64,000 bases of DNA from Bacteroidota bacterium. GTDB lineage: Bacteria; Bacteroidota; Bacteroidia; NS11-12g; UBA955. Both the position numbers and the translations under genes were made by a program. The stretch is taken from positions 124,001-188,000 of the forward strand of contig JAMLHC010000001.1 of assembly GCA_023957335.1 (NCBI GenBank), written 5' to 3'. Below, one piece after another: positions 52,595-62,943 of the stretch (position 1 is its first letter; each line of letters opens with the position of its first letter). The notes below the pieces were generated by a model. It had not been told where the DNA came from. It did not search any database and saw nothing but the letters and a program-made list of their open reading frames with translations.

Positions 52595-53566
52595 ATGATT
52601 ACGCACGAGAGTTCATTAATATCTTTTCAAGAACAGATTCAATTTGCTATGAGTGAATTTGACACGAATAAAGTACCATCCGGAAACTTCGACAATATTA
52701 TTTTGTGTGGATTAGGCGGTAGCGGTATAGGTGGAAGAATTGCCCGAGGTTATTTTCTTCACATAGCCAAATGCCCTATTGAGGTCTATTCCGACTATTT
52801 CTTACCAAAGTACATTAACAACAAAACACTGGTCATTTTGTCCTCTTATTCAGGCAATACAGAGGAAACGCTGGAGATGTTTCAAATTGCTCACAACGCC
52901 AATTGTCAAATTATTGGAATATGCTCCGGTGGAGAATTAGCCGACAAACTTAAATCAAACAACTACCCTTGTTTTAACGTTCCCAAGGGATATCAACCAA
53001 GAATGGCGCTGGGCTTTTCTCTATCCTTGAATCTTTTGATATTAGGTAAAATTTTTGGTATAAACATGCATACTGAACTCGAACATTGCCTGAAATTATA
53101 CGATGATAAAGAAACGTTAAGAAATAACGCCAAAACTCTATTTAACCAATTAATTCAAAACAAACAGAATCCGATACATATATACTGTGACGAATATTAT
53201 GCAGGCGTTGCAACGCGTTTCTGTCAGCAGATTCAAGAAAATGCAAAAGGACAAGCGTTTTCCTTTGTATTACCGGAAGTGAATCATAATGTAACAGAAA
53301 GTATTTATGGCAGTATGAATGCCAATATTCTCTTTCTAAATTCAGGTCTGAACCCTCGCATCAACAAACGATTTGATTTTTTAGAAAAAGTACTGACAGT
53401 CAATCATAATAAAGTTACACATTTAGCGATACAAGGAGCTGATTTGAGCCAATTATTCAAAGTTATCTATATTCTTGATTGGGTGAGTATAATTTTGTCT
53501 GAATCCAAAGGAGTGGACAATATGAGAGTGGACAATATCGACCAGCTTAAGAATTTTTTAAAATAG
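52595..53566 (+). CDS. Bifunctional phosphoglucose/phosphomannose isomerase
   Basis: A 323-residue SIS-domain enzyme interconverting glucose-6-P/fructose-6-P and mannose-6-P. The first SIS domain has IILCGLGGSGIGGRIARGY and VILSSYSGNTEETLEMF; the C-terminal domain is of the bacterial PGI_C type with QQIQENAKGQAFSFVLPEVNHN holding the likely catalytic Glu/His. The short length matches the archaeal/bacterial bifunctional family rather than classic Pgi. ATG 52595 is preferred to the upstream TTG (52544) that precedes the promoter. It could supply mannose-6-P for the glycans assembled elsewhere (inference). Confidence 0.88.
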   Translation: MITHESSLISFQEQIQFAMSEFDTNKVPSGNFDNIILCGLGGSGIGGRIARGYFLHIAKCPIEVYSDYFLPKYINNKTLVILSSYSGNTEETLEMFQIAHNANCQIIGICSGGELADKLKSNNYPCFNVPKGYQPRMALGFSLSLNLLILGKIFGINMHTELEHCLKLYDDKETLRNNAKTLFNQLIQNKQNPIHIYCDEYYAGVATRFCQQIQENAKGQAFSFVLPEVNHNVTESIYGSMNANILFLNSGLNPRINKRFDFLEKVLTVNHNKVTHLAIQGADLSQLFKVIYILDWVSIILSESKGVDNMRVDNIDQLKNFLK

Positions 53567-53582
53567 AAGATTAAACAACGAA

Positions 53583-54587
53583 ATGAAATTTGTAACTTAT
53601 ATCAATAACAACCAGGCAACTGCCGGTTTTGTAGTAAACAATAAAATATATCCTATACACTCAATAGACTCTTCACTGCCTAATGATATGCTTACCTTTA
53701 TCAGAGTTGGAGAAGCGGCTTTGGACAGATTACGTGAGATAGAGAAAGGGGTGTTGTCCGGTAAATATATTGAATTTGCATCAGATTTTGCAGATGCAAA
53801 ATTATTGGCACCGGTACCCAATCCGGTTAGCACAAGAGATGGATACGCATTCAGACAACATGTTGCAGCAGCAAGGCGCAATAGAAAAGTTGAAATGATT
53901 CCCGAGTTTGATGAATATCCGATTTTTTATTTTACCAACCACAATGCTGTTCAAGGTCCCGGTGAAATTCTATGTATGCCTGATCATTTCCAAAAACTCG
54001 ACTTTGAATTAGAAGTTGCAGTAATATTGGGAAAATCAGGGCGCAATGTAAAAGCAGAAAATGCAGATGATCATATCTTTGGATATACCATCATGAATGA
54101 TATGAGTGCGCGCACGCTACAAATGGAAGAAATGAAATTGAATCTGGGACCGGCAAAGGGCAAAGATTTTTCTACCGTTATTGGTCCTATATTGGTTACA
54201 CCGGACGAACTTGCACCCTATAAATCCTCCGCAAAACCTAATCATGTTGGCAATAATTTCAATCTTGACATGAAGTGTTGGGTAAATGGCAAGATAGTTT
54301 CATCAGGTAATATGGGTGATATGGATTGGACATTTGCAGAGATAATTGAAAGATGTGCTTATGGCGTTGATATTTATCCGGGTGAAGTCATTGGTTCAGG
54401 GACAGTTGGAACCGGTTGTTTTCTAGAACTCAACGGAACCGGATTACTCAATAATCCTAACTACACTCCACAATGGCTACAACCAAATGACGTGGTTGAA
54501 ATGGAAATTACCGGTTTGGGGAAACTATACAACAAAATCGTTGCCGAGAACTCGGACTTCTCTATTCTGGCACTTAAAAAGAATTGA
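53583..54587 (+). CDS. Fumarylacetoacetate hydrolase (FAH)-family protein
   Basis: A 334-residue metal-dependent hydrolase. Family marks: RDGYAFRQHVAAARR, FYFTNHNAVQGPGEI, metal-binding DFELEVAVILG, FGYTIMNDMSARTLQ, GPAKGKDFSTVIGPILVTP and DMDWTFAEIIERCAYGVDI, ending GSGTVGTGCFLELNG. In the wider FAH family this could cleave fumarylacetoacetate (tyrosine degradation), an acylpyruvate or a related 2,4-diketo acid; no hmgA or other tyrosine genes are near, so the substrate is open. It begins 16 nt after the isomerase stop. Confidence 0.9.
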   Translation: MKFVTYINNNQATAGFVVNNKIYPIHSIDSSLPNDMLTFIRVGEAALDRLREIEKGVLSGKYIEFASDFADAKLLAPVPNPVSTRDGYAFRQHVAAARRNRKVEMIPEFDEYPIFYFTNHNAVQGPGEILCMPDHFQKLDFELEVAVILGKSGRNVKAENADDHIFGYTIMNDMSARTLQMEEMKLNLGPAKGKDFSTVIGPILVTPDELAPYKSSAKPNHVGNNFNLDMKCWVNGKIVSSGNMGDMDWTFAEIIERCAYGVDIYPGEVIGSGTVGTGCFLELNGTGLLNNPNYTPQWLQPNDVVEMEITGLGKLYNKIVAENSDFSILALKKN

Positions 54588-54622
54588 TTTGAGCGCCTCT
54601 ATATCTATGAGGGACTCTGAAC

Positions 54623-56560
54623 TTATTGGCTGATTACTCTTTTTCTTACAATATAGTTTCCAATGGAAACTTTAACAAAGTACACTCCTTTAGTTTCGGG
54701 TAATGTGATATCAATACTGTATGAGCTGACAGTTTGAGAGAATACGGTTTGCCCCATCATATTCACAACTTCGATTTGCGCACCTATCACATCATCGCTA
54801 AACTCAACTGAAAAACTTCCGTTATTAGGATTCGGAAAAACAGTAAATGAGTTTTCTTCATAGGGTACAAATACAGACGCAATAGCTTGTTCAATAGAAT
54901 TACCGTTAATATCCGTTTGCAATAACTTGTAGATATTTTTACCCGGTTTCAGATTAATATCATAATAAACATACGAGTTGTATTCATTACTGTTTCCTCG
55001 CGCTGAGACCGAAGTAATTTCTTCCCAAAGTTCACCATCCAGCGACTTGAATATGGTAAAATGACTTGCATTTACTTCCATAGAAGTAGCCCAGTCAAGA
55101 TAAGCAACTTTGTTATCAAGTTTTGTAGCTCTAAAATACACCAACTCAACGGGAAGTGGCGTGTGCCAAAACGTAAAAATTCCTTTGTTATCGACATTAG
55201 AAGCCGGACCGGCTGTATTACCGGAACATCCGTTACAATTTTGACCCGGTGCGCCATTAAGAGTAGTTGTAGTAATATTATTGGTGGGTATAGTTTTGGT
55301 GCTGAAAACCACAACACCTTGGCCTCCTGCTCCACCACCTCCATGTGCATCGGAATGGGTAACAGATGAGCCGTTTGCCCCATTTGCAGAAATAGATAAT
55401 GGACATCCACCGGTCGCATCCCAATTATTGACATTAAACACAATCGTTCCGCCTGCTCCACCACCACCGCCTCCATCATTTCCGGAAGTTGGTTGCGCAT
55501 CTTCACCATTTGCGCTTATGGATACTCCACCTCCGCAAGCCCCGGTAGTTTTAATAGTATTTGCTTGAATAAAAATTGCACCACCACCCTGAGCTCCTTT
55601 TGTAGCTTGGTTTGGAGATTGATTCCCTTGTCCACCACCTGCACCACCTCCAAGGAAGAGTCTGTCCGGAGCGATATATCCTTCAAGTGCTATTCCTCCT
55701 ATTCCTCCGGATGGATATATACAAAGACCGTTTTGAGAAGGGTTACCACCTCCCCAACCATTCCCTCCCAGACCACCGGCAGAAAAATTACCTCCGCCAC
55801 CACCACCTGCATTATGATAATTACCACCGCCTCCACCGGTAAGAATTTTACCTCTTCTGTTGTTAAATGTACTGTTTGTATTTTTATATATCCCCTCGCC
55901 TTTACTTCCAAGATTATTGGAATTTTCTATATATTTTAGCTCTTCACTTGCTGCACATGCATCGGAAGATGTATTCCATCCTGGTGCACCTCCTCTAAAC
56001 CCTTGTGCATCAACATTAATATTATGTCCAAGAGTAAGCGTGCTGTCCACAACCATAATGATTGCCCCTCCTATACTTCCATTCCACGCGAATGAAGTTA
56101 GGTCAGATGTGGTTGTATAATTGCCAAAATGCCTGATTGATATAGCTTGAACAGATGTATTTACCCCAATATTGTATGTATTATCAATTTTATCAAGTGT
56201 AATCTTATAAGGTAAGCCACTGTTTAAAGTAACCCCTGTAATAACACACACTTCAAATTTACCTGCATTGCGAATACTACCTAAATCGCCAAATGTAACT
56301 GTATCAAGAGTGTTATTTCCTATTACACTATCTTGCACCTGCCATATCATCAACTTATCACCTACAACAAAAGTGTGGTTAGTGTACTCATATTCACCCG
56401 CTATGATGCTTAGTGTAATTTCTTTTGCGCTGTAATTAACAGAAGTTATCTTAGCATAAGCATTAATATACTGTTGTGCAAATGAGGAGAAAGGGGCAAT
56501 GAGAAGCAAGATAAATAAAAAGGACAAACTATTAACATTTTCTTTTATTGACTTATTCAT
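54623..56560 (-). CDS. Glycine-rich secreted protein with type A T9SS sorting domain
   Basis: A 645-residue protein. Signal peptide: MNKSIKENVNSLSFLFILLLIAPFSSFAQ. A strand-rich region (DKLMIWQVQDSVIGN, VQAISIRHFGNYTTTSDLTS) is followed by a long Gly-rich region (about 210-440: GGGGGNYHNAGGGGGGNFSAGGLGG as two blocks, GGGAGGGQGNQ, GGGGGGAGGTI). Then LVYFRATKLDNKVAYLDWAT, a fibronectin-like domain, and a type A sorting domain (FTVFPNPNNGSFSVEF to KRVISQ). It shares layout with the protein at 32849-35233, so the two are probably paralogues. Likely a surface or matrix-forming protein. Confidence 0.88.
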   Translation of the reverse strand: MNKSIKENVNSLSFLFILLLIAPFSSFAQQYINAYAKITSVNYSAKEITLSIIAGEYEYTNHTFVVGDKLMIWQVQDSVIGNNTLDTVTFGDLGSIRNAGKFEVCVITGVTLNSGLPYKITLDKIDNTYNIGVNTSVQAISIRHFGNYTTTSDLTSFAWNGSIGGAIIMVVDSTLTLGHNINVDAQGFRGGAPGWNTSSDACAASEELKYIENSNNLGSKGEGIYKNTNSTFNNRRGKILTGGGGGNYHNAGGGGGGNFSAGGLGGNGWGGGNPSQNGLCIYPSGGIGGIALEGYIAPDRLFLGGGAGGGQGNQSPNQATKGAQGGGAIFIQANTIKTTGACGGGVSISANGEDAQPTSGNDGGGGGGAGGTIVFNVNNWDATGGCPLSISANGANGSSVTHSDAHGGGGAGGQGVVVFSTKTIPTNNITTTTLNGAPGQNCNGCSGNTAGPASNVDNKGIFTFWHTPLPVELVYFRATKLDNKVAYLDWATSMEVNASHFTIFKSLDGELWEEITSVSARGNSNEYNSYVYYDINLKPGKNIYKLLQTDINGNSIEQAIASVFVPYEENSFTVFPNPNNGSFSVEFSDDVIGAQIEVVNMMGQTVFSQTVSSYSIDITLPETKGVYFVKVSIGNYIVRKRVISQ

Positions 56561-56600
56561 GAAACTTATTTTAATAATAGAACAATTTATTTTTGCGTTG

Positions 56601-56608
56601 CAAATATA
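56601..56608 (-). promoter_or_regulatory. -7 box (TATATTTG, minus strand) of the Gly-rich T9SS gene
   Basis: CAAATATA on the plus strand; TTTTG (-33) lies 19 nt upstream (CAAAA at 56628). Predicted leader of about 45 nt before ATG 56560. Confidence 0.7.
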
Positions 56609-56700
56609 ATAAACATCATATTTATTACAAAACCTATTGCAAACAAAGTATTAACAACAGATTGTAAGAGAGCAATCACGTAAACTGCCTACAATGAAAT

Positions 56701-57279
56701 TTAAATATCCCCAAGTATGAATCTCTCTATAACTTTAGCAAAATGCTCATGTTCTAAAGCATGAATTTTCTCAGCCAAAGTAGCTGCTGTTTCACTATGT
56801 GTAATTTCTGTATTGGCCTGAAAGAGAATTCTCCCTTTATCGTATTCTTCATTGATTAAATGAATGGTAATACCTGACTGACTTTCATTATTGGCGAGAA
56901 CTGCATTGTGAACATTCATGCCATACATTCCTTTGCCTCCATATTTGGGTAATAATGCCGGATGAATATTAATTATCCTGTCATTGAATAACCGTAAAAG
57001 ATGTAAAGGAACCAACCAGAGAAATCCTGCCAATATGATATAATCAGCCTTGAGCTTGATTAGTTCTGTCTCAACTACATTACTATTAATAAACTCCTGC
57101 CTATTGAAAATATATGAAGGAATATTAAAATTGCTCATTCGGTCTATAACTCCTGCGTGAGCATTATTAGTAAACAGTGCTATAACTTCAATGGAATTGT
57201 GATTCTTAAAATACTTGACAATTTGCTCTGCGTTAGTACCGCTCCCCGAAGCAAAAATTACAATTCTCTTCCTACTCAT
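56701..57279 (-). CDS. purN: Phosphoribosylglycinamide formyltransferase
   Basis: Transfers a formyl group from 10-formyl-THF to GAR in purine synthesis. The 192-residue product has IVIFASGSGTNAEQIV, IILAGFLWLVP, INIHPALLPKYGG (active-site Asn/His loop) and ITIHLINEEYDKGRILFQ (catalytic Asp). Length is normal. Start ATG 57279 overlaps the TAA of the DUF4837 gene by 1 nt (TAATG), indicating coupling. Confidence 0.96.
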   Translation of the reverse strand: MSRKRIVIFASGSGTNAEQIVKYFKNHNSIEVIALFTNNAHAGVIDRMSNFNIPSYIFNRQEFINSNVVETELIKLKADYIILAGFLWLVPLHLLRLFNDRIINIHPALLPKYGGKGMYGMNVHNAVLANNESQSGITIHLINEEYDKGRILFQANTEITHSETAATLAEKIHALEHEHFAKVIERFILGDI

Positions 57280-58319
57280 TATTGAATTGAATATCCTAAT
57301 GCTTCCAATATTCTGAGATTTTTGGACTTTGATTTGTTAGGGGCATAGATAAACCCTTCATAGAAGAATATGTATTGGTTGTCTTTTGACAAGACAGCAT
57401 ACAACACGTATGGTCCTCCCATAAATTCTCCTTGTACAGTCCACCACCCTCTGAGTTTTTTTGCATAAAGTCCATTTATAGTCAAATATTCAGAAAATCT
57501 GGGATAAATATCTTGGGCTGAGGTTGTCATATATGTTCCTTCTCGCGGTCCGGGAACTTGCGCCTTCATCATGCTGTCTCTATATTTAAAGAGATAGTCG
57601 TCATTAAACTGAGATGTATCAACATAAGGAACTCGATAACAGAATATCCCTAATTGTTCATTTGAATACCTTTCACCAAACCAAAAAAACTTACCCGACT
57701 TTTTGAGTAATTCAAAATTATCAGTAATTGCTAAGCCTGTCCCCAATTCCTTTTTGATTTGTTTGAATTTAGCATTTGCAGTATCCTGACCGTTCAGAAA
57801 AAGGCGATTTTTATAATCCTGCACCTCATTATTATGGAGGGTTGTCAACAGATTATCACGCAACTTAGTCAGTTTCTTGCCCATATATGCAATGTCTTTG
57901 GCAAATAGAAAATATATTTTTTGGGGAGAAGCATACTGATTATTCACCATAATTGGCATTCCGTTCTCATCCGCAAATAACCTGTCAATTTCCTCCGGAG
58001 CTATATTAGGGATAAAGACTTTAAAATCCGCAAAATTTTCCTTAGTGACTAAAAAAAGAATGGTCTGATATTCCATAAAACTTCTTTTAAACGCATCCTT
58101 ATTCATTTTAGAAAGTTTAAAATAAGATTCAGACATAGCTAACCAAGGTTGGGGCTCATAAAAAACATCATCAATAATAGAGTCGAGTTCATTGTATAGC
58201 TGATCGGGTGCAACTAAAACTAACCTACCCGGCTCACCTTTGGACGTTACTATTTTTGAATCTGTATTAAAGCAAGAAACTAATAAAACTGAAAACAGCA
58301 AAAGAAATATATGCCTCAT
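57279..58319 (-). CDS. DUF4837-family lipoprotein
   Basis: A 346-residue protein beginning with a lipoprotein signal peptide (MRHIFLLLFSVLLVSC, lipobox VSC). The start of the mature part, KGEPGRLVLVAPDQLY, FYEPQPWLAMSES and a later FFWFGERYSNEQLGIFCYRVPYVDTSQF (two segments) resemble DUF4837. It ends GGPYVLYAVLSKDNQYIFFYEGFIYAPNK. Function is unknown. It overlaps the upstream lytic transglycosylase by 4 nt and purN by 1 nt, so the three genes form one unit. Confidence 0.75.
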   Translation of the reverse strand: MRHIFLLLFSVLLVSCFNTDSKIVTSKGEPGRLVLVAPDQLYNELDSIIDDVFYEPQPWLAMSESYFKLSKMNKDAFKRSFMEYQTILFLVTKENFADFKVFIPNIAPEEIDRLFADENGMPIMVNNQYASPQKIYFLFAKDIAYMGKKLTKLRDNLLTTLHNNEVQDYKNRLFLNGQDTANAKFKQIKKELGTGLAITDNFELLKKSGKFFWFGERYSNEQLGIFCYRVPYVDTSQFNDDYLFKYRDSMMKAQVPGPREGTYMTTSAQDIYPRFSEYLTINGLYAKKLRGWWTVQGEFMGGPYVLYAVLSKDNQYIFFYEGFIYAPNKSKSKNLRILEALGYSIQ

Positions 58320-59758
58320 AAATCTTGAGTGTTAGGATATATTCTAACCAAAGTCCCTTTAATTAAATTATCATTTTCTGATATGATATCGTTGTTTTCT
58401 AAAGTAGCCTTAATATTACACAATCCTATTTTTTCACAAATAGAAGCCAACGTTTCGTTATCAGTCATTACCACATAATAAGCAAAGTCATTTGACGAGA
58501 AATTAAAGTTTATTTCAGGAGCAATATTTCTATGAATTTTGAGTGATTGTCCGGCATGCAACGTCTTTTTTTTCAACCTATTCCAACGCACAATATCATC
58601 TGCACTCACATTATATTTTGAAGCAATTCTATAAAGATTTTCTCCCTTATGCACTTTATGATAGACTGTTTTTTTTGCACTTTGAAAATTGTTACCATAG
58701 ATAGATTTCTCTTGAACCGAGTATATAAAATCCTCCATCTCAATAAACTGCATTGCTGCATAGTAAGGAAGATAGATTCGCTTATCACTATACATTTCAG
58801 GCACAAAGTCCATTTTATAAAACGCGTTATATTCGCTTATAAACCCTTCGTCCCAATTCAATAAAACAGAGGCAAGGGTTAGGTTCATGGGCTTAGAAAG
58901 TTCAATTGGAACAATCTTGTAATATCTTTCTTCGCAAGTAAATAAAGATTGAAGGTCAACAAAGTTCATCACAAAGACCGCTGCAATAAACTTAGGTACA
59001 TACTGCTGTGTTTCGCGAGGAAGAAATCTTCTAACAGACCAAAAATCTCTTTTGCCTCCACTACGTGATATTGCTTTGTTTAAATTGCCCGGACCGCAAT
59101 TATAGGCAGCCAATGCCATAAACCAGTCTCCATAAATAGAATACATGTTTTCGAGGTAGCTGAAAGCCATTTCTGTTGACTTAACAATATCCTTTCTCTC
59201 ATCAATCTCTCCATTAATCTGTAGATTCATCAACCTACCTGTTCCGGGCATAAACTGCCAAAGCCCTGTAGCCCCACACCAAGATACAGCATTTGGGTTG
59301 AGTGCTGACTCAATCATTGCAAGATATTTGATTTCATCCGGCAGTTTGCGCTTATCTAAAATTTCACTAAATATGGGCAAATACGTAAGATTATTAGGCA
59401 ATGTTTTTGCCATAAAAGAACTTGCCGGGTTAGTCATATATCCTATTTGGCGCGCAATGTCCTCGTTATATCTAAACTCCATGTGACTGCCCAGTGTTTT
59501 CATCTTTGCATAGAAAACATCTTCTGTAATGGGTTGTTCAAAAACATTAATTTTCCTTTCTAATTTCGAATCAAACTGAATCAACTGCATAGTCATACTA
59601 TCAATTCGATTGATAGTATTACATCTAATCCCTCCATCGGTTCCACCATCAGCCCAAACATTCGTGGACGAAAATGCAAACACGATTGTGCATACCAATA
59701 TTGACTTTAAGAGCATGCCTCTCATAAATATGAAGGATGTAATTTTTTTTTTAGGCAT
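58316..59758 (-). CDS. Membrane-bound lytic transglycosylase with two LysM domains (MltD-like)
   Basis: Cleaves the glycan backbone of peptidoglycan. The 480-residue product has a signal peptide (hydrophobic LLKSILVCTIVFAFSS), then an SLT goose-lysozyme-like domain (about 110-260): YLAMIESALNPNAVSWCGATG with the catalytic Glu in IES, WQFMPGTGR and AAYNCGPGN. A first LysM (about 368-412: YHKVHKGENLYRIASKYN) and a second, weaker one (about 430-477: ETLASICEKIGL) follow. Start ATG 59758 lies 14 nt after a -7 box; an internal ATG (59725) is an alternative. It overlaps the next gene by 4 nt. Confidence 0.92.
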   Translation of the reverse strand: MPKKKITSFIFMRGMLLKSILVCTIVFAFSSTNVWADGGTDGGIRCNTINRIDSMTMQLIQFDSKLERKINVFEQPITEDVFYAKMKTLGSHMEFRYNEDIARQIGYMTNPASSFMAKTLPNNLTYLPIFSEILDKRKLPDEIKYLAMIESALNPNAVSWCGATGLWQFMPGTGRLMNLQINGEIDERKDIVKSTEMAFSYLENMYSIYGDWFMALAAYNCGPGNLNKAISRSGGKRDFWSVRRFLPRETQQYVPKFIAAVFVMNFVDLQSLFTCEERYYKIVPIELSKPMNLTLASVLLNWDEGFISEYNAFYKMDFVPEMYSDKRIYLPYYAAMQFIEMEDFIYSVQEKSIYGNNFQSAKKTVYHKVHKGENLYRIASKYNVSADDIVRWNRLKKKTLHAGQSLKIHRNIAPEINFNFSSNDFAYYVVMTDNETLASICEKIGLCNIKATLENNDIISENDNLIKGTLVRIYPNTQDL

Positions 59759-59772
59759 TTGGTTGAAAACGG

Positions 59773-59780
59773 CAAATCTA
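59773..59780 (-). promoter_or_regulatory. -7 box (TAGATTTG, minus strand) of the mltD-like/DUF4837/purN unit
   Basis: CAAATCTA on the plus strand, 14 nt before ATG 59758. Confidence 0.6.
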
Positions 59781-59940
59781 ATTTTTTATTTTACATATTC
59801 TATTTCATCCCTATTTATTTACCGACCTTTACTTCAATTTATCCGACTTCTTTTTTCTACTCCTAATTTATCTACTTTCTCTGAGTAGTTTTGTTGAAAA
59901 AGTATTGTCGTCCTCAATCGTTTCATGCTTATAAAATCAC

Positions 59941-59948
59941 TACTTTTG
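59941..59948 (+). promoter_or_regulatory. -7 box (TACTTTTG) of gcvP
   Basis: Exact TAnnTTTG, 18 nt before ATG 59967 and downstream of the ATG at 59925, which therefore is unlikely to be the start. Confidence 0.65.
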
Positions 59949-59966
59949 CGACACGAAAAATTTATC

Positions 59967-62843
59967 ATGAAATTATCATCTCAACCTTTTCACAGCTTTG
60001 CAGACAGGCACATTGGACCTAATCAAAATGAAATCGAACAAATGCTCAAAACACTTGGGCTTAACTCTGTTGAAGAACTGATTGACAAAACAGTACCTCA
60101 GAATATTAGACTTCAAAAAGAATTGAATTTGACAGATGCAATCACCGAAAATGAATTACTCGAAAAATTAAAAAAAATTGGAGCCAAGAACAAAATCTTT
60201 AAAAACTATATAGGACTTGGTTACTATGATACCTTGACTCCCAATGTAATTTTGCGCAACATTATGGAGAACCCCGGCTGGTACACACAATATACCCCGT
60301 ACCAGGCAGAGATTTCTCAAGGTCGATTAGAGGCATTACTCAATTATCAAACTGCAGTTATTGACCTTACCGGCATGGAAATTTCCAATGCCTCTTTGCT
60401 TGACGAAGCGACCGCTGCTGCTGAAGCGATGAGCATGTTCAAAAACTTATCAGCAAATAAAAACGCAACGAAATTCTTTATAGACCAGGAAACTTTTCCT
60501 CAAACAATTGATGTAATTAAAACTCGTGCCATCCCATTAGGTTGGGACATTGTAGTAGGTGATTATAATATGTTTGTACCCAATCATGAATATTTTGGAG
60601 CCTATGTTCAGTATCCAAACAACACCGGCAATATTGTAAGTTACAAATCATTTACAGAAAAATGTCATTCAGCAAACGTTTTGGTGTGTGCAGGTTCGGA
60701 TTTACTGGCACTCACACTCTTGACACCTCCTGCAGACTGGGGCGCTGATTGTGTTATTGGTTCTGCTCAACGTTTTGGTGTACCTATGGGATTTGGCGGA
60801 CCACATGCTGCTTTCTTCGCTACAAAAGAAGAATATAAAAGACAAGTACCCGGTAGAATCATAGGACTTTCTATTGATGCAAATAATGACCCCGCTCTTC
60901 GTATGGCGTTGCAAACTCGCGAACAACATATTCGCAGACAAGCAGCAACAAGTAATATTTGCACCTCGCAAGTATTACTAGCCATTATGGCATCCATGTA
61001 TGCAGTTTATCATGGACCAAAAGGTTTGAAAGCAATTGCTTCGCAAGTACATAATTGCGCTAAAACTCTTGATTCTGCAATTACTGATTTAGGTTTCACA
61101 CAAGAAAATAAAAACTACTTTGACACTATCTATATAAATGCCGGTTCAAAGGTTGGTGCTATTAAGACCAATGCAATAAACGCACAAATTAATTTTAGAT
61201 ATTTTGATAATAATTATGTTGGCATCTCTGTAGATGAAACAACTTCTCATGCAAATATTCAAGCAATCATTGATATCTTTGCCAAAGCCGCTGACTCATC
61301 TCACACAGCTATCCTAAGCAACAGCATAGAATTGACTTGGGGCAATGAATTTATCAGAACTACAGATTACATGACCCATCCTGTGTTTAACAGTCATCAT
61401 TCAGAACATCAAATGTTGCGCTACATCAAGCATTTAGAAAGCAAGGATCTTTCACTTTGTCAGAGCATGATATCATTAGGTAGTTGCACAATGAAACTCA
61501 ATGCAACCACAGAGATGATTCCTGTAACTTGGACAGAATACAATAGTTTGCACCCATTCTGCCCAACAGACCAAAGAGCAGGCTATACAGATTTATTGGA
61601 AGAATTCTCATCCGATTTAGCTGAAATTACCGGCTTTGCAGGTGTTTCACTTCAGCCCAATGCGGGTGCTCAAGGAGAATACACCGGACTACTGGTAATT
61701 AGAGAATATTTTCAAAACAGAGGAGAAACGCACAGAAATGTAGCACTTATTCCGGAATCTGCTCACGGCACCAATCCTGCCAGTGCTGTCATGGCGGGTA
61801 TGAAGGTTGTGGTTGTGAAAACAGATGCCAAAGGTAATGTTGATTTCGAAGATTTGAAAACCAAAGCAGAAGCTAATAAAGACAACTTAGCTTGCTTGAT
61901 GATTACTTACCCTTCCACTTTTGGGGTATTCGAAGAAGGAGTTAAAGATATTACAAACTTAATTCATTCATACGGAGCTCAAGTTTATATGGACGGAGCC
62001 AATATGAATGCTCAAGTAGGACTAACCAGTCCCGGCAATATCGGTGCTGACGTTTGTCACCTTAACTTGCACAAAACATTCTGTATTCCTCATGGAGGTG
62101 GCGGTCCGGGTATGGGACCTATTTGTGTTGCTTCGCACCTAAAACCTTTCTTACCCGGACATGCCGTGGTGAGCACAGGGGGCGACAAAGGCATAGGGGC
62201 GGTATCTGCAGCACCTTTTGGAAGTGCAAGCATTATTCTTATTTCGTATGCTTATATAAAAATGATGGGTGGAAACGGGTTGAAAAAAGCTACTCAGATT
62301 GCAATTTTGAATGCTAATTATATGAAAGCCAGACTTGAAACAGCATATCAAACTGTGTATTCCGGCAAGAATGGATACTGTGCGCATGAATTTATTTTGG
62401 ATATCAGACCATTTAAAGCAAATAGCGGTATTGAAGGCGAAGATGTGGCAAAGAGACTTATGGATTATGGATTCCATGCCCCCACCCTTTCTTTCCCAAT
62501 TCCTAATACACTGATGATTGAACCAACAGAGAGTGAATCAAAAGAGGAACTTGACCGATTCATTGATGCCATGTTATCTATCAAAAATGAAATACAAGAA
62601 ATTGAATCAGGACTAATGCCTAAGGAGGACAATGTATTAGTAAATGCACCTCACACTGCAAAATCAGTGATAGCAGACGTATGGGCACATGCATATAGTA
62701 GGGAAAAAGCCGCATATCCGGCATCCTTTGTACTAAAAAATAAATTTTGGGCAACCGTTGCAAGAGTAAACAATACTTATGGAGACCGCAACCTCATTTG
62801 TGCTTGTCCTCCTACTGAGATGTATGCTGAAATGAATTCCTAA
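59967..62843 (+). CDS. gcvP: Glycine dehydrogenase (decarboxylating), P-protein
   Basis: PLP enzyme of the glycine cleavage system that decarboxylates glycine and passes the aminomethyl group to the H-protein. The 958-residue product holds both halves in one chain (fused type). Marks: [51 protein letters not shown] in the N-terminal half; the PLP lysine region [21 protein letters not shown] in the C-terminal half; [15 protein letters not shown] between. ATG 59967 is chosen because the promoter box lies between it and ATG 59925. gcvT and gcvH are not in the window. Confidence 0.96.
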   Translation: MKLSSQPFHSFADRHIGPNQNEIEQMLKTLGLNSVEELIDKTVPQNIRLQKELNLTDAITENELLEKLKKIGAKNKIFKNYIGLGYYDTLTPNVILRNIMENPGWYTQYTPYQAEISQGRLEALLNYQTAVIDLTGMEISNASLLDEATAAAEAMSMFKNLSANKNATKFFIDQETFPQTIDVIKTRAIPLGWDIVVGDYNMFVPNHEYFGAYVQYPNNTGNIVSYKSFTEKCHSANVLVCAGSDLLALTLLTPPADWGADCVIGSAQRFGVPMGFGGPHAAFFATKEEYKRQVPGRIIGLSIDANNDPALRMALQTREQHIRRQAATSNICTSQVLLAIMASMYAVYHGPKGLKAIASQVHNCAKTLDSAITDLGFTQENKNYFDTIYINAGSKVGAIKTNAINAQINFRYFDNNYVGISVDETTSHANIQAIIDIFAKAADSSHTAILSNSIELTWGNEFIRTTDYMTHPVFNSHHSEHQMLRYIKHLESKDLSLCQSMISLGSCTMKLNATTEMIPVTWTEYNSLHPFCPTDQRAGYTDLLEEFSSDLAEITGFAGVSLQPNAGAQGEYTGLLVIREYFQNRGETHRNVALIPESAHGTNPASAVMAGMKVVVVKTDAKGNVDFEDLKTKAEANKDNLACLMITYPSTFGVFEEGVKDITNLIHSYGAQVYMDGANMNAQVGLTSPGNIGADVCHLNLHKTFCIPHGGGGPGMGPICVASHLKPFLPGHAVVSTGGDKGIGAVSAAPFGSASIILISYAYIKMMGGNGLKKATQIAILNANYMKARLETAYQTVYSGKNGYCAHEFILDIRPFKANSGIEGEDVAKRLMDYGFHAPTLSFPIPNTLMIEPTESESKEELDRFIDAMLSIKNEIQEIESGLMPKEDNVLVNAPHTAKSVIADVWAHAYSREKAAYPASFVLKNKFWATVARVNNTYGDRNLICACPPTEMYAEMNS

Positions 62844-62943
62844 TCAATGCTTTGCCATCTAAGAGAAAACTATTTATCTAAATTCGATTTGCAAATTACA
62901 GATTAAATTTAATTTCGTAGCGATTTAAAATAATGCTTTGAGC

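Noticed and set aside
55072-55939. Long frames on both strands opposite and overlapping the Gly-rich gene
   Set aside because: They arise because Gly-rich codons (GGN) read as Pro/Ala/Val/Cys in other frames; they follow the main gene's composition and lack homology.
59925-59966. Upstream ATG as gcvP start
   Set aside because: The -7 box (59941-59948) lies downstream of this ATG and the extra residues ([14 protein letters not shown]) are not typical of P-protein, so ATG 59967 is used.
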